A stretch of 6,678 bases of DNA from Mollicutes bacterium. GTDB lineage: Bacteria; Bacillota_I; Bacilli_A; Izemoplasmatales; Izemoplasmataceae. Below the pieces are notes generated by a model. The model did no database searches. It was not told where the DNA came from and saw only the letters and a program-made list of their open reading frames with translations. A program made the position numbers and the translations under genes. The stretch is taken from NCBI GenBank assembly GCA_003559585.1, contig PWKX01000174.1:1-6678 (forward strand), read 5' to 3'. Below, in pieces: positions 1 through 6,090 of the stretch. How positions within the stretch are numbered: position 1 is the first letter of the stretch; the number at the start of each line of letters is the position of its first letter.

Positions 1-1323
1 AGTGGCGGTGGCTATGCCATCATGGCTGGTTTGGCCTCTATCATTGAATACATCAATGATTTAACATTCACAGAGGATGATATTGCCTATTTAAGAGGCA
101 AAAAAATGTTCACAGAAGACTTTTTAGATTACCTAAAAACCTTTAAGTTCTCTGGTGATATTTATTCAGTCGAAGAAGGGACACCCATTTTTCCAGGCGA
201 ACCCATCATCACCATTAAAGCCAATGCGGTTGAAGCGCAGCTATTAGAAACTTACTTACTTTTAACCATCAACCATCAATCTTTGATTGCCACCAAAGCT
301 TCTCGCATTAAACATGCCGCGGGTAAACGCTTGGTCATTGAAATGGGTGCTAGGCGCGCTCACGGGGTTTCAAGTGCTAATTTAGGGGCTAGAGCCGCTT
401 ATATTGGTGGCGCTGATTCAACCTCAAACACACTCAGTGACCGACTATATAACGTGCCTGCGGCTGGAACCATGGCGCATTCTTGGATTCAAATGTATGA
501 CAACGAGTACGACGCGTTTAAACATTATGCGGATTTATATCCAAATCAAGCAACCTTTTTAGTTGATACCTATGATACTTTAAAAAGTGGTGTGCCGAAT
601 GCCATCAAAGTCATTAAAGATGTGCTCATACCTAAGGGTTATAAAAAGTTTGCGATTAGAATCGACAGTGGCGATTTAACCTATCTTTCTAAACAAGCCC
701 GCTTTATGTTAGATGAAGCTGGATTAAAAAACTGTAAAATTGTTGCGTCAAACGCACTTGATGAACATTTGATCAGCGCGCTGATCAACCAGGGCGCACC
801 CATTGATGTTTTTGGTGTCGGTGAAAGACTTATCACTGCAAAAAGCGATCCGGTTTTCGGTGGGGTCTATAAGTTATCAGCGATTGAATCAAATGGTGTG
901 ATCACACCAAAGATTAAAATCAGCGATAACCCTGCTAAAATCACCACCCCGCATTTTAAAACCTTATACCGCATCTTTGATAAGAAAACCAACAAAGCAT
1001 GTGCTGACCTCATCACAGTCTACGATGAGACCATAGATGAATCGAAACCACTCACTTTATTTGACCCAACCCATACTTGGCAACAACAAACCTTCACCGA
1101 TTACTATGTGAAGCAATTACTTGTTCCGATTTATCAAAAAGGAAAACTCGTCTATGAGCTTCCTGATTTACAAACGATTAGAAAACGCCGACAAGAGAAC
1201 TTAGACCAACTGTGGGATGAAGTCAAACGTTTTGATTTCCCACATCAATATTATGTTGATTTAAGTGAAAAACTATGGACTTTAAAACATGAACTGATTA
1301 AATCTCATAAGCAAAAACTATAA
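1..1323 (+). CDS. pncB: Nicotinate phosphoribosyltransferase, 5'-truncated by window edge
   Basis: This enzyme joins nicotinate to PRPP, with ATP hydrolysis, to give nicotinate mononucleotide. It is the entry step of the Preiss-Handler NAD salvage pathway in the cytoplasm. The frame is open from base 1 (SGGGYAIMAGL...), and the family has residues before this point, so the ATG at 22 is internal and the true start lies off the left edge. About 440 residues are visible of a usual 480-490. Counting from base 1, visible family motifs are GARRAHG (about 116-122), the GTMAHSW stretch with the probable phosphorylated histidine (about 160), RIDSGDL (about 220-226), the SNALDE segment and FGVGERLIT followed by GGVYKL (about 271-291). 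No frameshift or missing motif is seen. It ends in TAA, 68 bases before tpx, with a terminator between them, so the two are probably not co-transcribed. Family assignment is firm; the promoter is not visible. Confidence 0.95.
   Translation, partial: SGGGYAIMAGLASIIEYINDLTFTEDDIAYLRGKKMFTEDFLDYLKTFKFSGDIYSVEEGTPIFPGEPIITIKANAVEAQLLETYLLLTINHQSLIATKASRIKHAAGKRLVIEMGARRAHGVSSANLGARAAYIGGADSTSNTLSDRLYNVPAAGTMAHSWIQMYDNEYDAFKHYADLYPNQATFLVDTYDTLKSGVPNAIKVIKDVLIPKGYKKFAIRIDSGDLTYLSKQARFMLDEAGLKNCKIVASNALDEHLISALINQGAPIDVFGVGERLITAKSDPVFGGVYKLSAIESNGVITPKIKISDNPAKITTPHFKTLYRIFDKKTNKACADLITVYDETIDESKPLTLFDPTHTWQQQTFTDYYVKQLLVPIYQKGKLVYELPDLQTIRKRRQENLDQLWDEVKRFDFPHQYYVDLSEKLWTLKHELIKSHKQKL
769..788. 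repeat. Perfect 20-bp palindrome inside pncB
   Basis: TTGATCAGCGCGCTGATCAA equals its own reverse complement over all 20 bases, with a GCGCGC core and a TGATCA on each side. It encodes part of the residues HLISALINQ of pncB. A gapless palindrome this long is expected by chance well under once in a window this size. Its role is unknown; a protein binding site, a methylation or restriction target, or coincidence are all possible. Confidence 0.9.
894..909. repeat. Perfect 16-bp palindrome inside pncB
   Basis: TGGTGTGATCACACCA is a gapless 16-base palindrome centred on GATC, about 120 bases downstream of the 20-bp palindrome in the same gene. It encodes residues around NGVITP. The TGTGA/TCACA halves recall CRP/FNR-type half-sites, but they abut with no spacer, so that identification does not hold. 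The palindrome itself is certain; its function is not. Confidence 0.85.
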
Positions 1324-1352
1324 GCATAACAATATCTAAACCACCCTTTCTT

Positions 1353-1361
1353 TGTTACAAT
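1353..1361 (+). promoter_or_regulatory. tpx promoter, extended -10
   Basis: TGTTACAAT is an extended -10 element (TGnTACAAT; hexamer 1356-1361). The hexamer at -35 distance (TATCTA, 1333-1338) is a poor match to TTGACA, as is common for extended -10 promoters. Transcription would start near 1368, leaving a leader of about 24 nt that lacks the 5' arm of the surrounding inverted repeat. The box lies within the loop of the pncB terminator. Confidence 0.6.
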
Positions 1362-1374
1362 GAAGGTAGTAAAG

Positions 1375-1383
1375 AAAGGGAGG
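1375..1383 (+). promoter_or_regulatory. tpx ribosome binding site within terminator stem
   Basis: AAAGGGAGG lies 8 bases before the tpx ATG at 1392 and fixes that start. It is also most of the 3' arm of the inverted repeat at 1338-1386. In RNA read through from pncB it would be base-paired, while in RNA started at the tpx promoter it would be free. Confidence 0.8.
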
Positions 1384-1391
1384 TTTTTTTC

Positions 1392-1889
1392 ATGAACATT
1401 ACCTTTGGTGGCAAACCCGTCACCCTCAACAAAACCCCACTAAGCGTGGGAGAAAAAGCCCCAGATGTCACACTCATCAATAACGATTTAAACACCGTTA
1501 AGTTATCAGATTTTAAAGAAAAAATGCTTGTTTTAAGTGTGGTACCGTCGGTTGATACCAGTGTATGCAGCATCCAAACCAAAACCTTTAACAAACGATT
1601 CAATGATATGGATGATGTGTTATTAATTACGATTAGTATGGATTTACCATTTGCGCAAAAACGTTATTGTGCAAACGAAGGCTTAAAAGAAGCCATCACA
1701 CTATCAGACCACAAAGACGCACACTTTGCAGAAGCATTTGGTGTTTTAATCAATGAGATGAGATTGCTCACAAGAAGTGTCTTTATCCTTGATGAAAACC
1801 GCACCATTGTCTACCGAGACATTATAAAAGAAATTGGCAACGAACCAGATTATGATGCCACCATCAACGCCATTAAAGATTTGGGTTAA
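1392..1889 (+). CDS. tpx: Thiol peroxidase (Tpx, atypical 2-Cys peroxiredoxin)
   Basis: Tpx reduces hydrogen peroxide and organic, especially lipid, hydroperoxides in the cytoplasm, and is usually recharged by thioredoxin. The 165-residue product matches the family length of about 165-170. The peroxidatic site is VPSVDTSVC, with Pro52, Thr56 and Cys59 forming the PxxxTxxC peroxiredoxin motif. The resolving cysteine is Cys93 in the family-typical DLPFAQKRYC. Arg128 in LLTRSVFILD is the expected active-site arginine. The two cysteines with their spacing separate Tpx from AhpC and BCP. The ATG at 1392 has a strong RBS 8 bases upstream, and residues 2-10 (NITFGGKPV) match the usual Tpx N-terminus. 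It has its own promoter and terminator, so it is probably a single-gene unit. No thioredoxin or thioredoxin reductase gene is visible here. Confidence 0.96.
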   Translation: MNITFGGKPVTLNKTPLSVGEKAPDVTLINNDLNTVKLSDFKEKMLVLSVVPSVDTSVCSIQTKTFNKRFNDMDDVLLITISMDLPFAQKRYCANEGLKEAITLSDHKDAHFAEAFGVLINEMRLLTRSVFILDENRTIVYRDIIKEIGNEPDYDATINAIKDLG

Positions 1890-1906
1890 CCCCCAAATCT
1901 TTTTTT
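1875..1906 (+). terminator. tpx intrinsic terminator
   Basis: AAAGATTTGGG (1875-1885) pairs perfectly with CCCAAATCTTT (1892-1902) around a 6-nt loop, and T-residues run from 1900 to 1906. The 5' arm is the last codons of tpx and the stop codon TAA (1887-1889) lies in the loop, so the coding end and the terminator are fused. The T-run is on the + side only, so it is one-directional. Confidence 0.9.
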
Positions 1907-1921
1907 GTTTAATCAAGAGAC

Positions 1922-1950
1922 TTGACAAAGCACGTCATAACCAATAAAAT
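1922..1950 (+). promoter_or_regulatory. htpG promoter, near-consensus housekeeping type
   Basis: TTGACA (1922-1927) and TAAAAT (1945-1950) are separated by exactly 17 bases, giving a near-perfect main-sigma-factor promoter. Transcription would start near 1957, leaving a leader of about 17 nt with GGAGGG (1962-1967) 6 bases before the ATG. A short dyad, TGAC-N7-GTCA (1923-1926/1934-1937), overlaps the -35 box and could be an operator, but at 4+4 bases it may be chance. No CIRCE (HrcA) or CtsR operator is recognisable. Confidence 0.85.
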
Positions 1951-1973
1951 CATGTTGGAATGGAGGGAATTAT

Positions 1974-3866
1974 ATGGCAAAAACCAAACAATTTAAAACC
2001 GAATCAAAAAGATTACTAGATCTCATGATCAACTCGATTTACACCCACAAGGACATTTTCTTAAGAGAACTGATCTCAAACGCATCCGATGCGATTGATA
2101 AACGTCATCACCTAGCATTAACCGATGACAACGTTGAGGGTGAAGATACCTATGAAATCTTCATTAAACTAGATCCAACCAACCGAACCCTTACCATTAA
2201 AGATAATGGCATCGGAATGACTGAAAAAGAATTAGAAAGTCAGTTAGGTACGATTGCTGAGAGCGGTTCAAAAGCGTTTATGGACAAACTAGAAGAGAAA
2301 AAAGACATCGACATTATCGGACAATTTGGAGTGGGCTTTTACAGTGCCTTTATGGTCGCTGAGCGCGTCTTTGTTAAAACACGCTCACCTTATAGCGATA
2401 CGGGGTATTTGTGGCAATCACAAGGAGAGGCTACCTATCAAATTGAGAAGACCAACAAAGAGACAGTCGGCACAGAAATCACGTTGGTGTTAAGACAAGA
2501 CGATGAAGAAACCGAAGATGATTACTCAACATACCTAGAAACACAAACCATCAAAGAACTTGTCAAAAAGTATTCAGATTATGTGCGCTACGCGATTAAG
2601 ATGGATGTCGAGAAGACAACCAAAGATGACGACGACAACGAAACCACAGAAGTTGTCACTGAAACATTGAACTCCATGACGCCGTTATGGAAAAAACCAA
2701 AATCAGAACAAACTGAAGATGCGCTTCATGATTTTTATAAGCGTCAGTACAATGATTTTGAAGACCCACTGCATACCATTCATATCAACGTAGAAGGTTT
2801 AACCACGTATACGGCCTTGTTATTTATCCCAAAGAAACCACCTTATGATTTCTACACAGAAAACTATGAAAAAGGGCTGCAACTATATTCTAAAAGTGTC
2901 TTCATTGAAGATAAAAACAAGGACTTAGTCCCTGATTATTTCAAGTTTTTAAAAGGGTTGGTTGATTCAGCGGATTTAAGCTTAAACATTTCTAGAGAAA
3001 TGTTGCAACACAACCGACAACTTAAAAAAATCGCAGCACACTTAGAGAAAAAAGTGAAAAGCGAACTTGAAAAAATGCAAAAAAACAACCGTGAAACCTA
3101 CACAGAGTTTTATGATGCATATGGCACCATTTTGAAATATGGGGTTTATGATCAATTCGGCGCCAACAAAGAAAAACTACAAGACTTAATCATGTTTAAA
3201 ACAAGAAAATCTGATGATTACGTTAGTTTACAAGAATATGTTGAGGCGATGCCTGAAGACCAAAAACACATTTATTATGCAACGGGCTCAAACAAAGCAC
3301 AAATTATGAACTTACCTCAAATGGACGCCATTAAAGAAAAAGATTATGATGTGTTGTTTTTCACCGATGATATTGATGAGTTCATGGTTCAAGTCTTAAA
3401 CACTTATCAAGAAAAACCATTTAAATCATTAAAGCAAAGTGAAGATGATTTGCTTGATGAGGATAAGAAAAAAGACTTAGAAAACAAAGAAAAAGACCAC
3501 GCAAAACTCATCAAAGCACTGAAAAAATCACTGAAAGAAAACGTCAAAGACGTTAAATTATCGGGCCGATTAAAAGAAGCACCTGTTTGTTTAGTTAGTG
3601 GTGAAGGCCTCAGCATGGACATGGAAAAAGTCTTAAACCAAATGCCAAACCAACCGGGTATGAAAGCTGAGAAAATTTTAGAGATTAACCCTAACCATGA
3701 CTTATTTAAAGCCTTAGAAAATGTCCACAGCAAAACCCCGAAAAAGATAGACGATTACGCCAAACTACTTTACCAACAAGCGCTACTCATTGAAGGCTAT
3801 GACATTGATGATCCTAAAGGCATGAGCGACATGATGGTTAAACTCATGATCGATGCCAGTAAATAA
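1974..3866 (+). CDS. htpG: Molecular chaperone HtpG (bacterial Hsp90)
   Basis: HtpG is a homodimeric cytoplasmic chaperone that uses ATP-driven clamp closing to remodel client proteins, commonly together with DnaK. The 630 residues match the family length. The N-terminal GHKL ATPase domain (about 1-215) shows FLRELISNASDA, with the catalytic Glu32 and Mg-binding Asn36, then DNGIGM (77-82), the lid (about 92-115) and GQFGVGFYSAF (116-126). An acidic, low-complexity linker (DDDDNETTE, about 218-226) leads to the middle domain (about 230-490). There, SLNISREMLQ carries the ATP-contacting Arg341 and Gln345. The C-terminal dimerisation domain (about 510-630) includes LSGRLKEAPVCLV. As in bacterial members there is no MEEVD tail. 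The ATG is fixed by GGAGGG 6 bases upstream and the typical MAKTKQFKTESKRLLDLM opening. It has its own promoter and terminator and follows tpx, so two stress genes are adjacent but independently transcribed. Confidence 0.98.
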   Translation: MAKTKQFKTESKRLLDLMINSIYTHKDIFLRELISNASDAIDKRHHLALTDDNVEGEDTYEIFIKLDPTNRTLTIKDNGIGMTEKELESQLGTIAESGSKAFMDKLEEKKDIDIIGQFGVGFYSAFMVAERVFVKTRSPYSDTGYLWQSQGEATYQIEKTNKETVGTEITLVLRQDDEETEDDYSTYLETQTIKELVKKYSDYVRYAIKMDVEKTTKDDDDNETTEVVTETLNSMTPLWKKPKSEQTEDALHDFYKRQYNDFEDPLHTIHINVEGLTTYTALLFIPKKPPYDFYTENYEKGLQLYSKSVFIEDKNKDLVPDYFKFLKGLVDSADLSLNISREMLQHNRQLKKIAAHLEKKVKSELEKMQKNNRETYTEFYDAYGTILKYGVYDQFGANKEKLQDLIMFKTRKSDDYVSLQEYVEAMPEDQKHIYYATGSNKAQIMNLPQMDAIKEKDYDVLFFTDDIDEFMVQVLNTYQEKPFKSLKQSEDDLLDEDKKKDLENKEKDHAKLIKALKKSLKENVKDVKLSGRLKEAPVCLVSGEGLSMDMEKVLNQMPNQPGMKAEKILEINPNHDLFKALENVHSKTPKKIDDYAKLLYQQALLIEGYDIDDPKGMSDMMVKLMIDASK

Positions 3867-3890
3867 GAAACCGCTTCGGCGGTTTCTTTT
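3865..3890 (+). terminator. htpG intrinsic terminator with UUCG tetraloop
   Basis: GAAACCGC (3867-3874) and GCGGTTTC (3879-3886) form a perfect 8-bp stem closed by the very stable C(UUCG)G tetraloop. The stem extends two more A-T pairs outward into the stop codon, and TTTT (3887-3890) follows. The hairpin begins directly at the htpG TAA. Confidence 0.92.
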
Positions 3891-3901
3891 CATTACGAAC
3901 A

Positions 3902-3910
3902 TGTTATAAT
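3902..3910 (+). promoter_or_regulatory. Extended -10 promoter of the amidohydrolase-DUF624 operon
   Basis: TGTTATAAT is a perfect extended -10 (TG-n-TATAAT, hexamer 3905-3910). The -35 position (about 3882-3888, GTTTCTT) is a poor hexamer and falls in the 3' arm of the htpG terminator. Predicted start is near 3917, giving a leader of about 25 nt before the ATG at 3942. The in-frame ATG at 3909 overlaps the -10 box and so cannot be in this transcript. Confidence 0.8.
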
Positions 3911-3941
3911 GATAAAGACTAAACATGAAAGAAGTGAAACG

Positions 3942-5513
3942 ATGAAAAAAGCCTATATTAATGCCGTTATTCCCTACACATCTCACGATGCATTTGTGGT
4001 TGAAGAAGGCATGTTTAAAAGCGTTGGCAGAAAAAGCCGTATTTTAAACGTTGACATTGATGAAATCATCGATTTAAAACATCAAACCGTCTTACCTGGT
4101 TTTAACGATTCGCATATGCATTTACTCGGCTTAGGTTGGCAAATGAGTTTATTAGATACCACCCTTTATCACACCATTGATGAGATCATTAAAGCCGCTC
4201 AAAAATTCGAAGAACCCATCATCATTGGCCGTGGTTTTCACGAAGAAAACGTCAAAGAAAAAAGACCTTTAAACAAAACAGAACTTAACGCCATCTCATC
4301 TGACAAGCCCGTTATCATTTACCGGGCGTGTGGTCATGTGGTGTTTGCCAATGATGTGGCAATTGAACGCGCCAATCAACAAAACAGCATTACCGCCTCA
4401 GAAGATAGCTATCATATGGAAACTGGGGTTTTTAAAGAAGACGCCATCAAACATATACTTAGCATTGTGGCTAACCCTGATCAAACACAAATTAAACATT
4501 ACATGTTAAATGCCCAAGCGCATCTACTTAAACACGGCATCACAGCGATTGGTAGTGATGATTTTCATATTTTTAAAGGTTTGCCCTTTGAGGTTGTTAA
4601 CGATGCATATAAAGACCTTGTCAAAGACAATAAACTACATTTAAATGTCTTACAACAAGTCAACTTACCAAACATCGATGATTTAACCAGATTTTTAGCA
4701 TCTAGTGAAGCGAAAGCCCGTTATGGAACGTATCATTTAGGGCCGCTTAAAATCTTAGCGGATGGGTCTTTAGGTGGACGCAGCGCTTACATGAAAACAC
4801 CATATCATGATGATCCAAGCACCAAAGGCATTGAAATCTTTGATCATGATGCGTTACTTAAACGCATTCAACTAGCGAGAACTAAGCAGATGGATTTTGC
4901 CATTCATGCCATTGGTGATCAAACGATTGAAACTTTGATTAACATCAAAGAAACGTTAAACGACACCGACACCAACCCATACCGTGACAGCATCATCCAT
5001 GCCCAACTGGCTGATTACGCACAAATCAAGCGTATGAAAGAAGCTAAACTAGGGGCACAAACCCAACCAATCTTTTTAAACTCAGATATCCCCATCATTC
5101 AAGAACGTCTCGGTGAGCGTGCCTTAGAAACCTATTTGTTCAAGACGATGATCAACACACTACCACACACCACCATCAGCACCGATGCCCCGATTGAACA
5201 TGTTAACCCATTTGAAAACTTATACACAGCCATCACAAGAAAATCAATCAAACATCCTGATTTAGATCCGTTTTTACCGAAAGAAGCCTTGCCGTTAAAC
5301 CGTGCTTTAAAAGCCTACACCGCTACCCCAGCTCAATACTTTTATTTAGAAAATGCTCTGGGTAAAATCAAATCAGGCTATCAAGCTGATTTCATCATTG
5401 TTGAGGGGTTAAACATCAATGAACCAGATAGCTTACTAAACACAACTGTCAAGCAAACCTACCATCAAGGTTTATGTGTTTATAGCAAGGAGGCAGACAA
5501 TGGAACCCTATGA
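3942..5513 (+). CDS. Amidohydrolase, YtcJ-like (Amidohydro_3), substrate unknown
   Basis: This is a metal-dependent hydrolase of the amidohydrolase superfamily; Amidohydro_3/YtcJ-like enzymes cleave amide or formamide-type bonds, but most have no assigned substrate. The 523-residue product is of usual length. A small N-terminal strand domain leads to VLPGFNDSHMH, with metal ligands His58 and His60. GRGFHEENV and IIYRACGH (about 96-132) are typical of the group. KILADGSLGGRSA (270-282, Lys270), AIHAIGD (His322), HAQL (His353) and STDAP (Asp415) supply the remaining expected ligands. The C-terminus returns to the composite domain (LGKIKSGYQADFIIVEG). The full ligand set suggests an active enzyme. 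No signal peptide is visible, so it is probably cytoplasmic. I chose the ATG at 3942 because an earlier in-frame ATG (3909) lies inside the -10 box, and AAGAAGTGA, a fair RBS, sits just before 3942. It ends in TGA and overlaps the next gene by 14 bases. Family is firm; specific function is not assigned. Confidence 0.9.
   Translation: MKKAYINAVIPYTSHDAFVVEEGMFKSVGRKSRILNVDIDEIIDLKHQTVLPGFNDSHMHLLGLGWQMSLLDTTLYHTIDEIIKAAQKFEEPIIIGRGFHEENVKEKRPLNKTELNAISSDKPVIIYRACGHVVFANDVAIERANQQNSITASEDSYHMETGVFKEDAIKHILSIVANPDQTQIKHYMLNAQAHLLKHGITAIGSDDFHIFKGLPFEVVNDAYKDLVKDNKLHLNVLQQVNLPNIDDLTRFLASSEAKARYGTYHLGPLKILADGSLGGRSAYMKTPYHDDPSTKGIEIFDHDALLKRIQLARTKQMDFAIHAIGDQTIETLINIKETLNDTDTNPYRDSIIHAQLADYAQIKRMKEAKLGAQTQPIFLNSDIPIIQERLGERALETYLFKTMINTLPHTTISTDAPIEHVNPFENLYTAITRKSIKHPDLDPFLPKEALPLNRALKAYTATPAQYFYLENALGKIKSGYQADFIIVEGLNINEPDSLLNTTVKQTYHQGLCVYSKEADNGTL
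5487..5493 (+). promoter_or_regulatory. RBS of the DUF624 gene, inside the amidohydrolase gene
   Basis: AAGGAGG is a full-consensus Shine-Dalgarno sequence 6 bases before the ATG at 5500. It settles the start over an in-frame GTG at 5476, which lies upstream of the RBS. It sits in the last codons of the amidohydrolase, so ribosomes finishing that gene deliver directly to it. Confidence 0.92.
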
Positions 5514-6090
5514 GAACACCTTAGGACAAAAAACATTGCTATCGCTTAAATTAACCGTACTTTGGATTTTGACAATCATCCTATCACTGGGTTTATTAAT
5601 CGGTCCAGCCACCGCTGCTTTATACAAGTTAATGTTTCATGCTTGGCATACCCATGAGTTGCCAAGCCGGACCATCACACAGTATAAACTAAGTGTGAAA
5701 CTAACCTTAAAAGATGGTGTCATCTTTTCAATCATCTACGCAGCGCTTATCGCACTGTTGGTCTATTTATACTTCCAAGCCGCCACAACCGCACAGTTTG
5801 TCTTCATCTATTTTTTCGGCTTTGAAATATTACTGCTTAGTTTATACACCTTCCCAATCATTTCAATTTTTAAAATGCCTTCCATGAAAGCACAGTTTAA
5901 AGCTGTCTTTATGATTGGTAACTTACATGCCTTCACATCCATAACCCTCATTGCCATGTTAGCGGTCTTATTCACCCTAAGTGTGCTTTACACGCCGGTG
6001 ATTCTCATCTTGTTACTGCCTGCATACATGCTTATGAGCTCGTATCTTTACTATAAAGTGCTTGTCTTCTACGTACAAGAAGACGCATAA
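5500..6090 (+). CDS. DUF624 / YesL-family integral membrane protein
   Basis: The 196-residue product is very hydrophobic, with about five membrane-spanning stretches: roughly 15-40, 72-94, 98-122, 138-161 and 163-190. GLLIGPATAALYKL (31-44) in the first segment is characteristic of the DUF624/YesL family, small bacterial membrane proteins often found beside sugar-uptake or glycan-degradation genes, whose biochemical role is not known. A polar loop (about 46-71) follows the first segment. There is no separate cleavable signal peptide; the N-terminus looks cytoplasmic. The start is fixed by AAGGAGG. The 14-base overlap with the amidohydrolase and lack of an obvious internal promoter indicate co-transcription and coupled translation. 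No transporter genes accompany it here, so the usual sugar-transport context is absent. It may assist uptake or sensing of the amidohydrolase's substrate, but that is inference. Confidence 0.8.
   Translation: MEPYENTLGQKTLLSLKLTVLWILTIILSLGLLIGPATAALYKLMFHAWHTHELPSRTITQYKLSVKLTLKDGVIFSIIYAALIALLVYLYFQAATTAQFVFIYFFGFEILLLSLYTFPIISIFKMPSMKAQFKAVFMIGNLHAFTSITLIAMLAVLFTLSVLYTPVILILLLPAYMLMSSYLYYKVLVFYVQEDA

Larger units (their letters stand above)
1338..1390 (+). terminator. Probable pncB terminator overlapping tpx promoter and RBS
   Basis: The arms 1338-1353 (AAACCACCCTTTCTTT) and 1371-1386 (AAAGAAAGGGAGGTTT) pair at 15 of 16 positions, with one A/A mismatch (1343/1381). The loop is 17 nt, and a run of seven T occupies 1384-1390. 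This has the form of an intrinsic terminator for pncB. The T-run ends one base before the tpx ATG. The loop holds the tpx -10 box and the 3' arm is the tpx Shine-Dalgarno sequence. Termination itself is inferred from structure. Confidence 0.7.

Noticed and set aside
1324..1391. Riboswitch or nicotinate-repressor site in the gap after pncB
   Set aside because: The 68-base gap is fully explained by the inverted repeat, -10 box and RBS, and regulation of pncB would be expected upstream of it, outside the window.
1355..1603. Minus-strand open frame of 82 codons opposite tpx
   Set aside because: It lies entirely against the start of tpx, a clear family member, has low-complexity composition (Leu/Ser/Thr rich) and no recognisable domain; it is a shadow of the real gene.
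1746..1928. Minus-strand open frame of 60 codons opposite the tpx end
   Set aside because: It runs through the tpx terminator and 3' coding end and has no family resemblance or RBS that I can support.
1890..1973. CIRCE or CtsR operator upstream of htpG
   Set aside because: No TTAGCACTC-N9-GAGTGCTAA and no GGTCAAA-type tandem repeat is present; only a 4+4 dyad overlaps the -35 box.
2360..2387. Inverted repeat TGAGCGCGT/ACACGCTCA in htpG
   Set aside because: It has a mismatch and lies in the conserved ATPase domain coding sequence; no signal beyond chance pairing.
3407..3986. Two minus-strand open frames opposite the htpG end and amidohydrolase start
   Set aside because: They mirror lysine/aspartate-rich htpG sequence as Ser/Phe/Leu-rich strings; the second crosses the htpG terminator and the downstream promoter. 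No domain or start signal.
5476..5499. In-frame GTG at 5476 as start of the DUF624 gene
   Set aside because: The AAGGAGG RBS lies downstream of it and is ideally placed for the ATG at 5500; the eight extra residues look unlike the family N-terminus.
5641..5667. 8-bp inverted repeat GCTTGGCA/TGCCAAGC with 11-nt loop in the DUF624 gene
   Set aside because: About two such repeats are expected by chance in a window this size with loops up to 20 nt; no T-run and no regulatory context.
5709..5728. Hairpin AAAAGATG-GTGT-CATCTTTT in the DUF624 gene, resembling an internal terminator
   Set aside because: The T residues are part of the stem rather than following it, the stem is A/T rich, and about one such hairpin is expected by chance.
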